Counted from the first letter of the stretch, positions 44,161-55,112 are shown. The stretch: DNA of 64,000 nt from Perognathus longimembris pacificus (GCF_023159225.1 NC_063166.1:75952575-76016574); one strand, 5' to 3'. Translations and numbers: made by a program. Notes: a model not told the origin generated them from the letters alone.

Positions 44161-45235
44161 GCAATAAACCAGTATTGCCTGACCAGCCACTGTTTCTCAG
44201 CCTGTCTTTCCTGGGTGCTGGCTTGTCTTCTCTTTATGTGGACAGACGCTTGCATTGTACCCAATATATGCCTAAGAAACTATAGAGAAATTCAGCAACA
44301 TGGAGAATTGGACAGAGAGAAAGAGATGGATATGCAGTGGAGGTCTTCTTTCTGTTATCCACCAAGAAATGAATGGAAACAGCAAAGCAGAGCAGATAGC
44401 TCAGAGTCAGCAGCAACTGTTAGAAGCAGAGGGATTTATGCTGGGAGCCCTGGCTACACGAGTGGATAGGAAACCCTTTGTCACCAAGGCTGTGGGGCTG
44501 AAAATTGAAGGAAGGATGTTAGGCAGATGTGACGGGTCTAGGATGCAGTTACAGCCCCCTGGCTCATTGTCCAAAGGAAATGGATCTCTCCTGTGGAAAG
44601 AGAGTGGAAACTGAGCAAGTGAGTCGAGTGGTTGACATCATCAGGCTGAGCATTGGATTACAACAAATGGGGACTTGCCAGAGACATGGGAAACACCCAC
44701 TAAAACCTCGAAGTGCTTTTCATTTAGGCGACACTGGGAAAGAGGAAGGGCAAGAGGGACTCCTGCGTACACCTCAGGTCTGGACTGTTCACCTTAAAAC
44801 GTTGCTGAATTCTACCTTCACTTCTGCCCAGAATCTCTGGACTTGGAGGAAACTTGGCTCTTGTAAGTAGAACTGTACTCTCTCCTCCGCCCCCACCCCT
44901 AGGGAGAAGCAGAGCTCTCTGGAGAGCTTGCTTTCCAGTCTGCTGGTCACAGAGTCTATTTTTATGTTATGATATATGGGAACTTGCTCTGAAAATTACA
45001 GCTTTCTCTGAAATTGCCTAGGGCTAAAGTCAGATCCTCAAGTCTCCCAGATAGGATCTATTAAAATGCTGGTTTACTTTTTTACTGGAGAACTTGTTGG
45101 AGTGTCGAGGGCTCTTATAGCAGATATGGTGGGCCCTTGGCCCGGATTTAGGTAAAGAAACAAATCTTCCCTCAGAAATTGGTGTTCGTAAAAAAAACAA
45201 CACAAAAACCTCCCCTTCTCTCTCCCTTTTTTATT
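44161..45235. other. Intron segment, possible exon-like block
   Basis: Overlapping plus-strand frames of 84-113 codons at 44215-44870, a pyrimidine-rich ACAG acceptor ending at 44245, and a TCTT|GTAAGT donor with GT at 44863. No protein family is recognisable; if spliced it would more likely be an untranslated exon. Confidence 0.25.
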
Positions 45236-45239
45236 TTTA

Positions 45240-45449
45240 TTTTTTTGTTTGTTTTTGCCAGTCCTGGGCCTTGAACTCAGGGCCTGAGCACTGTCCCTGG
45301 CTTCCTTTTGCTCAAGGCTAGCACTCTGCCACTTGAGCCACAGCGCCACTTCTGGCCATTTTCTATATATGTGGTGCTGGGGAATCGAACCCAGGGCTTC
45401 ATGTATACAAGGCAAGCTCTCTTGCCACTAGGCCATATTCCCAGCCTAC
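45240..45449 (-). repeat. SINE-A, reverse
   Basis: 'tgccagtcctgggccttgaa' ... 'gtatacaaggcaagctctct' ... 'gccatattcccagcc'. Confidence 0.9.
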
Positions 45450-45461
45450 TCCCTTTTTTAA

Positions 45462-45665
45462 TTTTATACTGGTCCTAGGGCTTAAACTCAAGGGGCTTAA
45501 ACTTAAATTCATGCTCAAGGCTAAAGAGCTACCATTTGAGCCATAGCTCTACTTCTGGCTTTTTGGTGGTTAATTGGAGATAAGTCTCCTGGGATGGCTT
45601 TGAACTGCGATCCTTACATGTCAGCCTCCTCAGTAGCTAGGTTTACAGGCATGAGCCACTGGTAC
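45462..45665 (-). repeat. SINE-B, reverse, shortened
   Basis: 'ctggtcctagggcttaaact' ... 'ttggtggttaattggagata' ... 'ggcatgagccactggtac'. Confidence 0.8.
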
Positions 45666-45717
45666 AGGGAAGAAACTTTTTTTTTTCTATTGCAAAGGTG
45701 GTACAAAAAGTTTTACA

Positions 45718-46156
45718 GGGGCTGGGAATATGACTTAGTGGTAGAGTGCTTGCTTAGCATGCATGAAGCCCTGGGTTTGATTCCTCAGGCCCACATAAAC
45801 AGAAAAAGCCAGAAGTGGCACTGTGGCTCAAGTGGTAGTGTGCTAGCCTTGAGTAAAAGAAGCTGGGCGGTGGGGTGGGGGCCTGGGAATATAGCCTAGT
45901 GGTAAAGTGCTCGCCTTGTATACATGAAGCCCTAGGTTCGATTCCTCAGGACCACATATATAGAAAAAGCCGGAAGTGGCACTGTGGCTCAAGTGGCAGA
46001 GTGCTAGCCTTAAGCAAAAAGAAACCAGGGACATTGCTCAGGCCCTGAGTTCAAGCCCCAGGACTGGCAAAAAAAAAAAAAAAGAAGAAGAAGAAGCAGC
46101 TCGGGGACAGTATCCAGGCCCTTTGAGATCAAGTCCTAGAACTGGCACACACACAA
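45718..46156 (+). mobile_element. SINE-A containing a second SINE-A in the same orientation
   Basis: Outer copy flanked by 'aaaaagttttaca' at 45705-45717 and 46157-46169. It is interrupted near 45864-45880 inside the right monomer by an inner copy and resumes near 46090 ('agctcggggacagtatccag'). Confidence 0.85.
45881..46090 (+). mobile_element. Inner SINE-A (nested)
   Basis: Complete dimer: 'gcctgggaatatagcctagt' ... 'agaccaggactggcaa'-type end with A and (AAG)n tail. 'aagaagc' is repeated at both junctions. Confidence 0.85.
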
Positions 46157-46169
46157 AAAAAGTTTTACA

Positions 46170-46665
46170 CATTCTAGAAATAAATGTCTGGCAATTGAGA
46201 ATCTCTATATACTTCTGTTCACAAATATAAAAATGATATGTTACATTTTGAATACAGGTTGGTTAGAATTCATAGTATATCTAATCACATCCTAAAATAG
46301 CTGGTTTGAGAACTCCAAGATGGAAAGAAGAGAAATCTTTCACTTTGGCTTTGTAGTCTTCTTACTGCTTCCTTTAAAAAAATTTGTTGTTTATGCGTAG
46401 GAAATAAACAGACCATGTAAGCCCTTAGGCTTTCTACTCTTGTTTATTTTCAGGATTTGAAACTAAGTGAGCCACTCACTCCATGTAGAGAGAACAAGGG
46501 AGAGGGACTTGTGGTCCCCAATTCCCTACCTAGTGGCCCTGTGAGCTAAAGGTTGTCAGGTGGCCTGAGATGATTTGCAAGATGCTGTGGCTCAGCTCCC
46601 TTGCTAGCAGGTTACATATATTTGGAAAGTTAAAGGGAAACAATTCCATCTTTGAAAAGCAAAAA
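46170..46665. other. Intron segment, nothing recognised
   Basis: AT-rich, no gene or clear repeat. Confidence 0.4.
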
Positions 46666-46669
46666 GCAG

Positions 46670-46765
46670 GGCTGGAAGTGGAGCTTGTGTGAAAAAACAT
46701 TTATTTCCTCATCATGTTTGAGTCCCTGGGTTCCATCTCTAGCACCAGGGGGAAAAAAAAATCCC
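46670..46765 (+). repeat. ID-like SINE
   Basis: 'gggctggaagtggagcttgt', 'gagtccctgggttccatctc', A tail. Confidence 0.65.
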
Positions 46766-47003
46766 ACCATATTTTAAAAGTCCCCCCTCCCAAGGAAATT
46801 GTGTGACCTTAGGCACAAAACTAGATGATTGTGACATTTCCAAGATCAAATTGGAATGGACTAGCCATATTTCTCCACTTTGAGGCAGACAGTTATGGCT
46901 TTAGGAGCAAAGTGTCCTAGGTTGTCAGTTTCCCAGACTGGTTAAACACTTGCACCTGTAAGAGGACACTAATAAACTACTTCAGAATTTTTGTGATTTT
47001 CTT

Positions 47004-47410
47004 TTTTTTCATTAAATTTTATTGACAAGGTGTTGTGCAAAGGGGGTACAGTTACATAATAAGGCAGTGAATACATTTCTTTTTTTTTTTTTTTTTGGCC
47101 AGTCCTGGGCCTTGGACTCAGGGCCTGAGCACTGTCCCTGGCTTCTTCCCGCTCAAGGCTAGCACTCTGCCACTTGAGCCACAGCGCCGCTTCTGGCCGT
47201 TTTCTGTATATGTGATGCTGGGGAATCGAACCTAGGGCCTCGTGTATCCGAGGCAGGCACGCTTGCCACTAGGCTATATCCCCAGCCCAGTGAATACATT
47301 TCTTGTGATATCTTACGCCCTCATTTTTCTTTCCCTTTCCTAGATCAGGTAGGCATACATATAATATCTATCCAGTGTACCAAAATCATATACAGTAACC
47401 ACGTAGCATA
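47004..47410 (-). mobile_element. L1 3'-end insertion with 21-bp target duplication, split by SINE-A
   Basis: Reverse insertion flanked by a perfect 21-bp duplication (46983-47003 and 47411-47431, beginning cagaatttttg). Starts with a T tail, CATTAAATTTTATTG (poly(A) signal AATAAA in reverse) and 'gacaaggtgttgtgcaaagg'. About 200 bp of L1 end after removing the nested SINE-A. Confidence 0.8.
47082..47287 (-). mobile_element. SINE-A, young subfamily, nested in L1 end
   Basis: Flanked by 'cagtgaatacatttctt' at 47065-47081 and 47288-47304. Has the young-subfamily states 'cctagggcctcgtgtatccg', 'aggcaggcacgctt', 'ggctatatcc', 'cttcttcccgctcaagg'. Confidence 0.95.
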
Positions 47411-47431
47411 CAGAATTTTTGTGATTTTCTT

Positions 47432-48775
47432 CAAGTTTAGTATTCTAAAGAAGAAAAAGTTAGTGGTGGGTACACACATTTGCACACACAAACATGCGCA
47501 CTTAAAGACTTTTTATCTAAGGAGATCGAGACCATAATCCACAGGAAGGTGTGTTATGTAGAAGCTGAGTTATGGTCATGGTTAACAGGAAAGTTCTCTC
47601 ATCTCTTTGGCATACCCTAAAGCTGTAATCATTCCCAGTGGCTACTCCATTGAAGGCCCAACTAGTGGGACCATCCCACCACCCTCCTCCCAAGATCTTG
47701 AGATTTTGAATTATAATAATCCATGCTAGGAGGCAGGGATTATAAAAGGATGGCACGCCTCATACCTCCATTCAGGCCTTCACGTGCCCTATGACAGTGA
47801 CAGAGTCTTTAGTTTCTTGTTTGTGCTGTTACAGTGTACTTTCCCTTGCACAAGCCACCCCACTGGAGAGTTTCAGGTATCTGGAGTGAGGAGATGTGAA
47901 AGAGTGCTGCATCCTGAGCTCTACCAGCATATATCTTCCTAAGCTATGCATCACACACAGCGCTGGACATCTGCCTATGCTGAATCCTTTTAATCTTCAC
48001 AGCATGATTTGCGAGATTATCTCCAGTTTACACCAAAGGCACAAAGAGGTGAAGTGACTCGCCTGTCACAGCTGGCAGGTGACAGAAGTAGAGTGCATGA
48101 TGTGCTACCTGTGCACTTTTAATTCCCCCATCTCAGTTCCTCTATGTGTTAAAGGAAGTGGGCTGAACTAGAGAGTCAGATGTGGAGTGGAGTTTGGGTC
48201 TTAATCTGAATACCTCAGTCAGATGTGTTCTTCAGCTTTCTGCACTGTGTGCCATTCCCCCACTCTTGTCTCTTGTGCTCTCTGGTCGGCTGCCTGGGCC
48301 TTTCTGAACCTAGGTCTGGTTAGTACCACTGTCTGGGTCAAAGTAGTCACTTTAGGGCTCAGTGAGAAGTGGGAGAAGAAAGCAAGTAAAGAGTTCTGCC
48401 CTTAACACCTCCTAGCTTTAAGCTCTCCCAACACATCCCCTCCCCTACTGAGTCATAGGAGCTCATCAGTCATACCTATCCCAAAGGGAGCAGATGAAAG
48501 GTACTTATAAGTTGGTGCAAAAATATATACTCAGGATTATTGCCTGACAGTATTCAGAAAGTGAATATTAGCAGTATACACAAGCTCTGTTCTCACAGTC
48601 ACATGATGGTGTTTATGTGAGGAGCCTGAAGGCTTCACTGAACACATCAATTTTGGAAATCACCAGTCACTTGGAACTGCCATGTTGCCTTTACAAACCA
48701 AGCCCCAGAGCTGCTTCCTGTCAACTGATGCTGGACTTCACATCAGCCAGCCAGTGCAGTCACTGAAAATAGAAG
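47432..48775. other. Intron segment with a MIR
   Basis: MIR core at about 47975-48105 ('ttttaatcttcacagcatga', 'gcacaaagaggtgaagtgac'). Otherwise unrecognised and without a gene. Confidence 0.45.
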
Positions 48776-48776
48776 T

Positions 48777-48986
48777 GGGGCTGGGGATATAGCCTAGTGG
48801 CAAGAGTGCCTGCCTCGGATACACGAGGCCCTAGGTTCGATTCCCCAGCACCACATATACAGGAAGCGGCGCTGTGGCTCAAGTGGCAGAGTGCTAGCCT
48901 TGAGCGGGAAGAAGCCAGGGACAGTGCTCAGGCCCTGAGTCCAAGGCCCAGGACTGGCCAAAAAAAAAAAAAAAAGAAAAAGAAAA
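48777..48986 (+). mobile_element. SINE-A, young subfamily, 11-bp internal deletion
   Basis: Flanked by 'gaaaatagaagtggg' (48765-48779 and 48987-49001). Young-subfamily states present ('ggatatagcctag', 'tgcctcggatacac', 'ccctaggttcg', 'gagcgggaag'). The 'aaaacggccag' linking the monomers is missing, shortening the junction. Confidence 0.95.
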
Positions 48987-49004
48987 GAAAATAGAAGTGG
49001 GCTC

Positions 49005-50435
49005 TAGTATCCTGAGACTGGAGGCCCTGGCCCAGCCACGTAAGGAGGAAGCACATAGTAGGTGCTATGTGAAAAAGTTGACACCTCACCTGATTAAATC
49101 AGCTGAATTCAGAAGGGGCCAGACATGATTCCTAAGTAAAGAGAGAGATAGATCATCTAAAGCTCTTGGAAAGCAGGTTATTATGAAAGCCTTGAGCATT
49201 GCTCCTTCAAGGCATGATTTCTTTGAAAGTTGTAGTTAGCTGTGATATTGGTGAGCTGAAGGTCAGAATGTAGCCGCTTACCAGAGGAAGTCAGCATTTC
49301 TCAACTGAAAGAGGCTTGTTTATCTCCCAAGAAATTACGGGTTTCTACTTGGCTCTTAAGAACAGGATAACGGACCTTCAGAGTGCAAACAAATGAAATA
49401 CAGCAGCTAGGGCATTCTTAATTCTGTCCAAGGGGCCTCGGTCAGTATAAGGACTTAACTTTCCATGCCCTCACTTATATACTACCTCAGCATTCTCCCT
49501 GAGCAGAGTCTCATGTGTTTACCTATCCTAGAGATGTCATGGTCTGGGCTCTGGTCTTCTATGCAGGAGAACCATCTGTAAGTTGCTAGAATCTGCAGCC
49601 TCCATTTGCACTTTCCTGCAGATGCATGAGTTCATGTACTATTAAGAACCTGGGTGTGTTAGGCATTGTTTGTGGGGCTGTGGGGAGTATTGGAATAAAT
49701 AAGACTTGAGAGTCACTCATAGTCTGACAGGAATAAAAGGCCCAGATGACTATTAACCTGTGATCGTGTCCCCCAGGAGAGACATGGCCTTCTGAGGAAA
49801 GGCAGAGGAGCAGTGGCTTTGGAATCAAGCCTTCAGTTTATGATGACAATTTTTCATGTGTTTGGTTAGTATTCACTGAACACCTAATATGTGCCACTCA
49901 CCAGTCAGTGATAGGTGGACAGTGTGAAATAAAATAGGCATGGACCCTCCCACATAATGTTCACTAGGACCAATAGTAGTGTTAGGATTTGATGAACAGC
50001 ATGGGTGATAGAGCATGTAGGTGGGGGGCTTCCTTAAAGAGGTGGCACTTAAGCAGAGATGAGGAGGCAGTGGTGCTAAGAGGCAAGAGGGATGAGAAAA
50101 GGCTGCTGTGGAGTAGAGACGATAACACAAGTAGGGAGAAGGACACAGTGAATGGTCCAAGACCAGGGAACATGGAAAATGGGAGTGTTGGTGAAGAGAA
50201 ATGAGGGGCGGAGGCCGGGGGATGTGGGGGGTATAGGAGTTTAGGGTTGTGGAAAGTAAAAGAAGGAGAGGCAGCAGGACCCAAGTCTGGTAGCCTGGGC
50301 TGTGCAGGTGGTGGTTGCTGTTGTGGAAGTATGCAGCAAGAAGAAGCTGTTACAAAATATAAAGGCCTGCAGAAATGTGATGCATTGTTGTTATTATCAC
50401 AAAATAGTTATCAATGAAATAAAAGTTAAAGCAGC
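49005..50435. other. Intron segment, no gene recognised
   Basis: About 1.4 kb. Frames of about 95-100 codons on the minus strand (49873-50284) come from a purine-rich plus strand and are not gene-like. Possible L2/MIR traces near 49600-49730 and 49870-49930. Confidence 0.4.
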
Positions 50436-50437
50436 CC

Positions 50438-50660
50438 TGGGCACCGGTCGCTCACACCTGTAATCCTAGCTACTCAGGAGCCTGAGATATAAGGATTGTG
50501 ATTCAGGGCCAGCCCCGGCAGGAAAGTCTATGAGACTCATCTCCAATTAACCACCAGAAAACCAGAAGTGGAGCTGTGGCTCAAAGTTGTAGAGTACTAG
50601 CCTTGAGCAAAGAGCTCACGGACAGCACCCAGGCTCTGAGTTCAAGCACCATGACTAAAA
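50438..50660 (+). repeat. SINE-B
   Basis: 'gggcaccggtcgctcacacc' ... 'atctccaattaaccaccaga' ... 'gagttcaagcaccatgac'. Confidence 0.9.
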
Positions 50661-50971
50661 AAAAGAAAGGAAGAAAAATGTCAAGCAAAGCTTTCCTTCA
50701 GAAGAGAGCAGAGGACCTTCCAGGTAACTGCAATGGCAAATTTAGCATAGGTAGCTCTCCTGGAGAAGCCTGTTAGGAATGCTATTTGCTCTTTGTCTCT
50801 TATTTCATTATTTCCTCTCTTTTTCTGTCCAAATGATTTACAAACCATCCCCATTTTCTGGGTTCCTGGCCTTGTGCACTATAGAAGCCAGAGAGCATCT
50901 GGCCAGCCAGCAACCAAAGATGCTGACATTTGCACCTCCCTTCCCAGCCCATGGCCACTCTTGAGGGTGGT

Positions 50972-51152
50972 TTTTTGAACCATGTGGTTCAAAGCCAGCC
51001 TGGGCAAGAAAGTCTGTGAGACATTTATCTCCAAATCTACGACCAAAAAAGCCAGAAGTAGAGCTGTAGCTCCAGAGGTAGAGTGCCATCCTTGAACAAA
51101 AAAGCTAAGGGACAGCACCTAGGCCCTGAATTCCAGCTCCAGAACTGGCACA
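50972..51152 (+). repeat. SINE-B, 5' truncated
   Basis: Begins in the B1 right part ('gtggttcaaagccagcctgg') and runs through the tRNA-like monomer to 'agctccagaactggc'. Confidence 0.85.
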
Positions 51153-51175
51153 AAACAAAAGCAAACACAATAATA

Positions 51176-51290
51176 TAAACTGGGTGTGGTATGCCTGTTA
51201 TCTCAGCACACTAGTTTGAGACCAGCCTGGCTATATAGTGAGTTTTAGGCTGAGACCCTGGCTCAATAAATGAATAAATAAAAGCAATAA
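51176..51290 (+). repeat. B1
   Basis: 'actgggtgtggtatgcctgt', 'gagaccagcctggctatata', (AATA) tail. Confidence 0.7.
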
Positions 51291-51532
51291 TATATGCACC
51301 TTCATAATACACATTTTTTTAAAAAATAATCAAGCATTGATTTTTTCCATGTCAGGACAATGAAATGTCCTTCATTCTCTGAAATAGCTATCTAGTTTCT
51401 CATTGTTAAACCATGATTTAACTATTTCCTTATTAACAGGTGTTTAGTAACTTTTCTCATTTTTTTTTTTTTTTGCTACTTTACAGTGTTTCACTGAATA
51501 GTTTTTTACTCATATAAACATAGCTATGGGGG

Positions 51533-51740
51533 GCTGGGAATATGGCCTAGTGGGCAAGAGTGCTTGTCTTGTATACACTAAGCCCTGGGTTCGATTCCCC
51601 AGCACCACATATATAGAAAACGGCCAGAAGTGGCGCTGTCGCTCAAATGGCAGAGTGCTAGCCTTGAGCAAAAAGAAGCCAGGGACAGTGCTCAGACCCT
51701 GAGTCCAAGGCCCAGGACAGGAAAAAAAAAAAAAAAAACC
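51533..51740 (+). mobile_element. SINE-A
   Basis: Near full-length with 18-A tail. 'catagctatgg' before and 'catatctatgg' after suggest a target duplication with one change. Confidence 0.9.
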
Positions 51741-51744
51741 CATA

Positions 51745-52380
51745 TCTATGGTATGATCTCATTAGTATTCTGCTGCCTCAAAGGATGTGTACATTAAATA
51801 TCTTTACTAAGTATTGTTAACTTTTAACAAACTTTAACAAAAGATAGCTTAGTTACCTCAGATTGTGTCTGGCTCTAATCCTTTTTTCTTCTAGTTCCAT
51901 AGAATTTCCACACTGATCAATCAAGAGCAGAAAGTCTGAAGAGATGCAAGCAGGAAAAAGAAATTAAACCAGGTGGGTAGTGGTGCTGTTCACATCCCTC
52001 TACCCCGCATCACAAGTGTGCAAGAATAAAAATGTGATCCAAGTGTAGTTGAAGAGGGATTGTGGTCCCAGGTAACAGGCAAGCTGGTAATTTCAGAGGT
52101 TACATAACATCACATTGCAATTTCAGTCATGTTTCCGTTTGCAGAGTTGTTTTTTTTCCCCCTCTGGTAGCAAGCATCAGGGACACAGTTTATCTCGAGT
52201 GATTTCATGGGTTTCTTCAGCCATATACTTAAGCAGAAATTCCTACATAGGAGTTACTAACAATGTTTGGCATGATGCCACCTTTTCTCATTTGTTGTAA
52301 AGCTGTTTTCATGAAGATCAGGGCACACTGGGAATTTTCATACCAATGAAGGATTAGAGGAGCCAAATCAAGCAAACCCC
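51745..52380. other. Intron segment, nothing recognised
   Basis: No gene or clear repeat by eye. Confidence 0.4.
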
Positions 52381-52384
52381 AGCC

Positions 52385-52600
52385 CAAACAAGTGAGCACA
52401 GCCTAGTAGTACGGTGAGGAAGGATTGTGGTTTAAAGCCAGCCCAGGCAGGAAAGTCCATGAGACTCTTATCTCCAGTTAACGACCAAAAATCCATAAAT
52501 GGAGCTATGGCTCAAGTGGTAGAACACCCAGCCTTGAGCGTATGAGCTCAGGAATAGTACATAGGTCCTGAGCTCAAGTCCCAGTACTGGCACACACAGG
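52385..52600 (+). repeat. SINE-B
   Basis: 'gattgtggtttaaagccagc' ... 'cttatctccagttaacgacc' ... 'aagtcccagtactggc'. Confidence 0.85.
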
Positions 52601-52699
52601 AAAAAGGTCCAGTGGTAGATGCTGCGGAGGAAATGGAGAAAGGAAACCCTTGTACATTGTTGATAGGAGTGATGGAATGTTGAAGTTTGTGAAAAAAAA

Positions 52700-53080
52700 A
52701 ATTGAAAATATCTTGGCATTGTGATACATACCTGTATACCTGTAATCCTAGTACTTGGGAGGCTATAGGATTGCATGTTTGATGTCAAGTTGTGTTATAC
52801 AACAAAACTGTCTCCCAGGCACCAGTGGCTCATGCCTGTGATCTTAGACACTGAAGAGGCTAGGATCTGAGGATTGTGGTTCAAAGCCAGCCTGGGCAGA
52901 GAAAGCTCTCAGGAGACTCTGATCTCCAATTAACCACTCAAAAATTGGAAGTGGCACTGTGGCTCAAGTGGTAGACCGCTAGCCTTGCTCGCTAGCCTTG
53001 CTCACAAGGAGGCTCAGGGACAGCGCCCAGGCCCTGAGTTCAAGCCCCACAACTGACCCCCTAACAAAAAAAAAAAAAAA
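52700..53080 (+). repeat. B1 followed by SINE-B
   Basis: B1 at about 52700-52815 ('gtaatcctagtacttgggag'), then SINE-B from 'ggcaccagtggctcatgcct' with a 13-bp tandem duplication 'gctagccttgctc' at about 52979-53004. Confidence 0.85.
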
Positions 53081-53142
53081 TAGAACCACTATGTGATGCA
53101 GAATCCTGCTTCTGACTATTTATTTATATATATTATTTATTA

Positions 53143-53400
53143 TATATTACTGGAGTTTGAACTTAGGACCTCAGACTTGGTAGGCAGTTGCTCAACCTCT
53201 TGAACTCAGTGCTTTTTGCTTTAGTTATTACTCAAATAGAATATGATCCTCCTATTTTTACCTCCTGCATAACTACAATGACAAGTATGCACTATGACAT
53301 AGATGTTGAGATGGAATCTTTGGACTTTTTTGCCTTTACTGGCCTACCAATCTCTGTCTCCCAAGTAACTGGGATCACAGGCATTAGCCATCAGTTCCAG
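53143..53400 (-). repeat. ID and B1, reverse, diverged
   Basis: 'ctggagtttgaacttaggac' (ID end) and later 'cccaagtaactgggatcaca' (B1). Confidence 0.5.
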
Positions 53401-53421
53401 TTGAGCTCCCACATTCATTGC

Positions 53422-53422
<1 letters not shown>

Positions 53423-53460
<38 letters not shown>
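53423..53460 (+). repeat. (AC)n microsatellite at SINE-A tail
   Basis: 19 AC units directly at the 3' tail side of a reverse SINE-A. Confidence 0.97.
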
Positions 53461-53462
<2 letters not shown>

Positions 53463-53635
53463 GCTTGAACTTAGTGCCTGGGCACTGTCCCTAAGCAAGC
53501 GTTTTTTGCTCAAGGGTAGCACTCTACCACAGTGCTACTTCCAGCTTTTTCTGTTTAAGTGGTGCTGAAGAATTGAACCCAGGGCTTCATGTATGCTAGG
53601 CAAGCACTCTACCGCTAAACCACACTCCCCACCCT
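53461..53635 (-). repeat. SINE-A, reverse
   Basis: 'gggcttgaacttagtgcctg' ... 'aagtggtgctgaagaattga' ... 'aaaccacactccccaccc'. Confidence 0.8.
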
Positions 53636-53789
53636 GTTCATTGCAATTTTATATATAGTAACCAGAATATGGAAACAATTTAAGTGTCCATTGACAGGTG
53701 AATATATAATGTTGCAGTGTATATACAATCAAGTATTATTTCAGCCTTAAAACCAAAGGAAATCCTGCCATTTTAAACATGATGGTTGA

Positions 53790-53993
53790 AGGGCTGGGGA
53801 TATGGCCTAGTGGCAAGAATGCTTGCCTCGGATACATGAAGCCCTGGGTTCAATTCCCCAGCACCACATATATAGAAAACAGCCAGAAGTGGCGCTGTGG
53901 CTCAAGTGGCAGAGTGCTAGCCTTGAGCAAAAGAAGCCATGGACAGTGCTCAGGCCGCGAGTCCAAGGCCCAGGACTGGCAAAAAAAAAAAAC
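53790..53993 (+). mobile_element. SINE-A
   Basis: Full-length; 'atggttgaa' on both sides (about 53781 and 54007). 'cctcggatacatgaagccct' is intermediate between common and young states. Confidence 0.92.
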
Positions 53994-54009
53994 CAAACAA
54001 ACAAACATG

Positions 54010-54835
54010 GTTGAAACATGGAAGATAGTATCCTAAGTAAAATAATCCATACAGAGAAAGAAACACTGAATGATTTCATGTTTATGGAGAATCTAAAGCG
54101 GATGCAGAACATAAAAGGGTAGTTACCAGGGGCTAGGGCCTGAGAGAATGAGAGGATACAAACTTGCACTTACAAATAAATTCTGGAGACCTTAGGTACC
54201 TAAAATTTTCTAAGTAGAATTTAAAGTGTTCTTACCACAAAAAAAGATAACTATGGGAGGAGATAGATATTTAATTGCCTTGATTGTGCCAAGTATCTTG
54301 AAGTATATACATATGTTAAAACATCACATTATGACATTGTACATCTTGAATAGATGTGTTTTTTCCTTTTAAATTGTATTTCAATAAAACTGAAAATCTA
54401 GAAATCTATTCAGTTTACTGGGAGCTGTCTCTTAACCTCTGAGTTATCGTGTCATCTTAAGACAGTGGTGCTTTTGTGTCAAGCCTGGGCCATACTTTTA
54501 TACCCAGTGTGTCAGTGTCTCATTAGGTAACCATGTTTTTCTGAGTAGGATCCTGAGGCTCTTGGAAGTTGTAGCATTTGCCATAATACTAAAGCAAGAA
54601 AGTGGCATAGCTCCCCTCCTTTCCCTTCTCCCTTTCCTTTTTCTCCCCTTCCTTCCCCTTCTCCAGTTCTTTCTTTTCTTTCTTTTTTTTTTGTAGCTCT
54701 ACACCTTTTTTTTCAACTACTCAGAGCTACATCTTGAATTTAGCTTCTCTTTTTTGCCACCTTTGCTGAGCATCTTGTTGTCTGAGCCAAGACATTATAT
54801 GTTTATTGTTACTAACCCTAAGCCAATCTTTCACA
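54010..54835. other. Intron segment, pyrimidine-rich in part
   Basis: Pyrimidine tract near 54610-54720; possible old L1 in 54020-54200. No gene seen. Confidence 0.35.
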
Positions 54836-54839
54836 GAAA

Positions 54840-54935
54840 ATATCATCCTCATTCTACAGATGAAGAGGCTCAGTTAGGAATCTCACCTTGAATACATAGT
54901 AGAACCACAATTTGAACTCAGGTGAAGTTGTGAAC
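54840..54935 (+). repeat. MIR relic
   Basis: 'tcattctacagatgaagagg', 'ccacaatttgaactcagg'. Confidence 0.5.
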
Positions 54936-54950
54936 TTGTCATCCTGCCCC

Positions 54951-55112
54951 TTCCTTCCTTCCTTCCTTCCTTCCTTCCTTCCTTCCTTCCTTCCTTCCTT
55001 CCTTCCTTCCTTCCTTCCTTCCTTCCTTCCTTCCTTCCTTCCTCCCTCCCTCCCTCCCTCCCTCCCTCCCTCCCTCCCTCCCTCCCTCCCTCCCTCCCTC
55101 CCTTCCTTTCTT
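54951..55112 (+). repeat. (TTCC)n(CTCC)n microsatellite, ~160 bp
   Basis: About 90 bp of TTCC switching sharply to about 60 bp of CTCC near 55041, then TTCC/TTTC. Frames through it are repeat translations. Confidence 0.98.
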
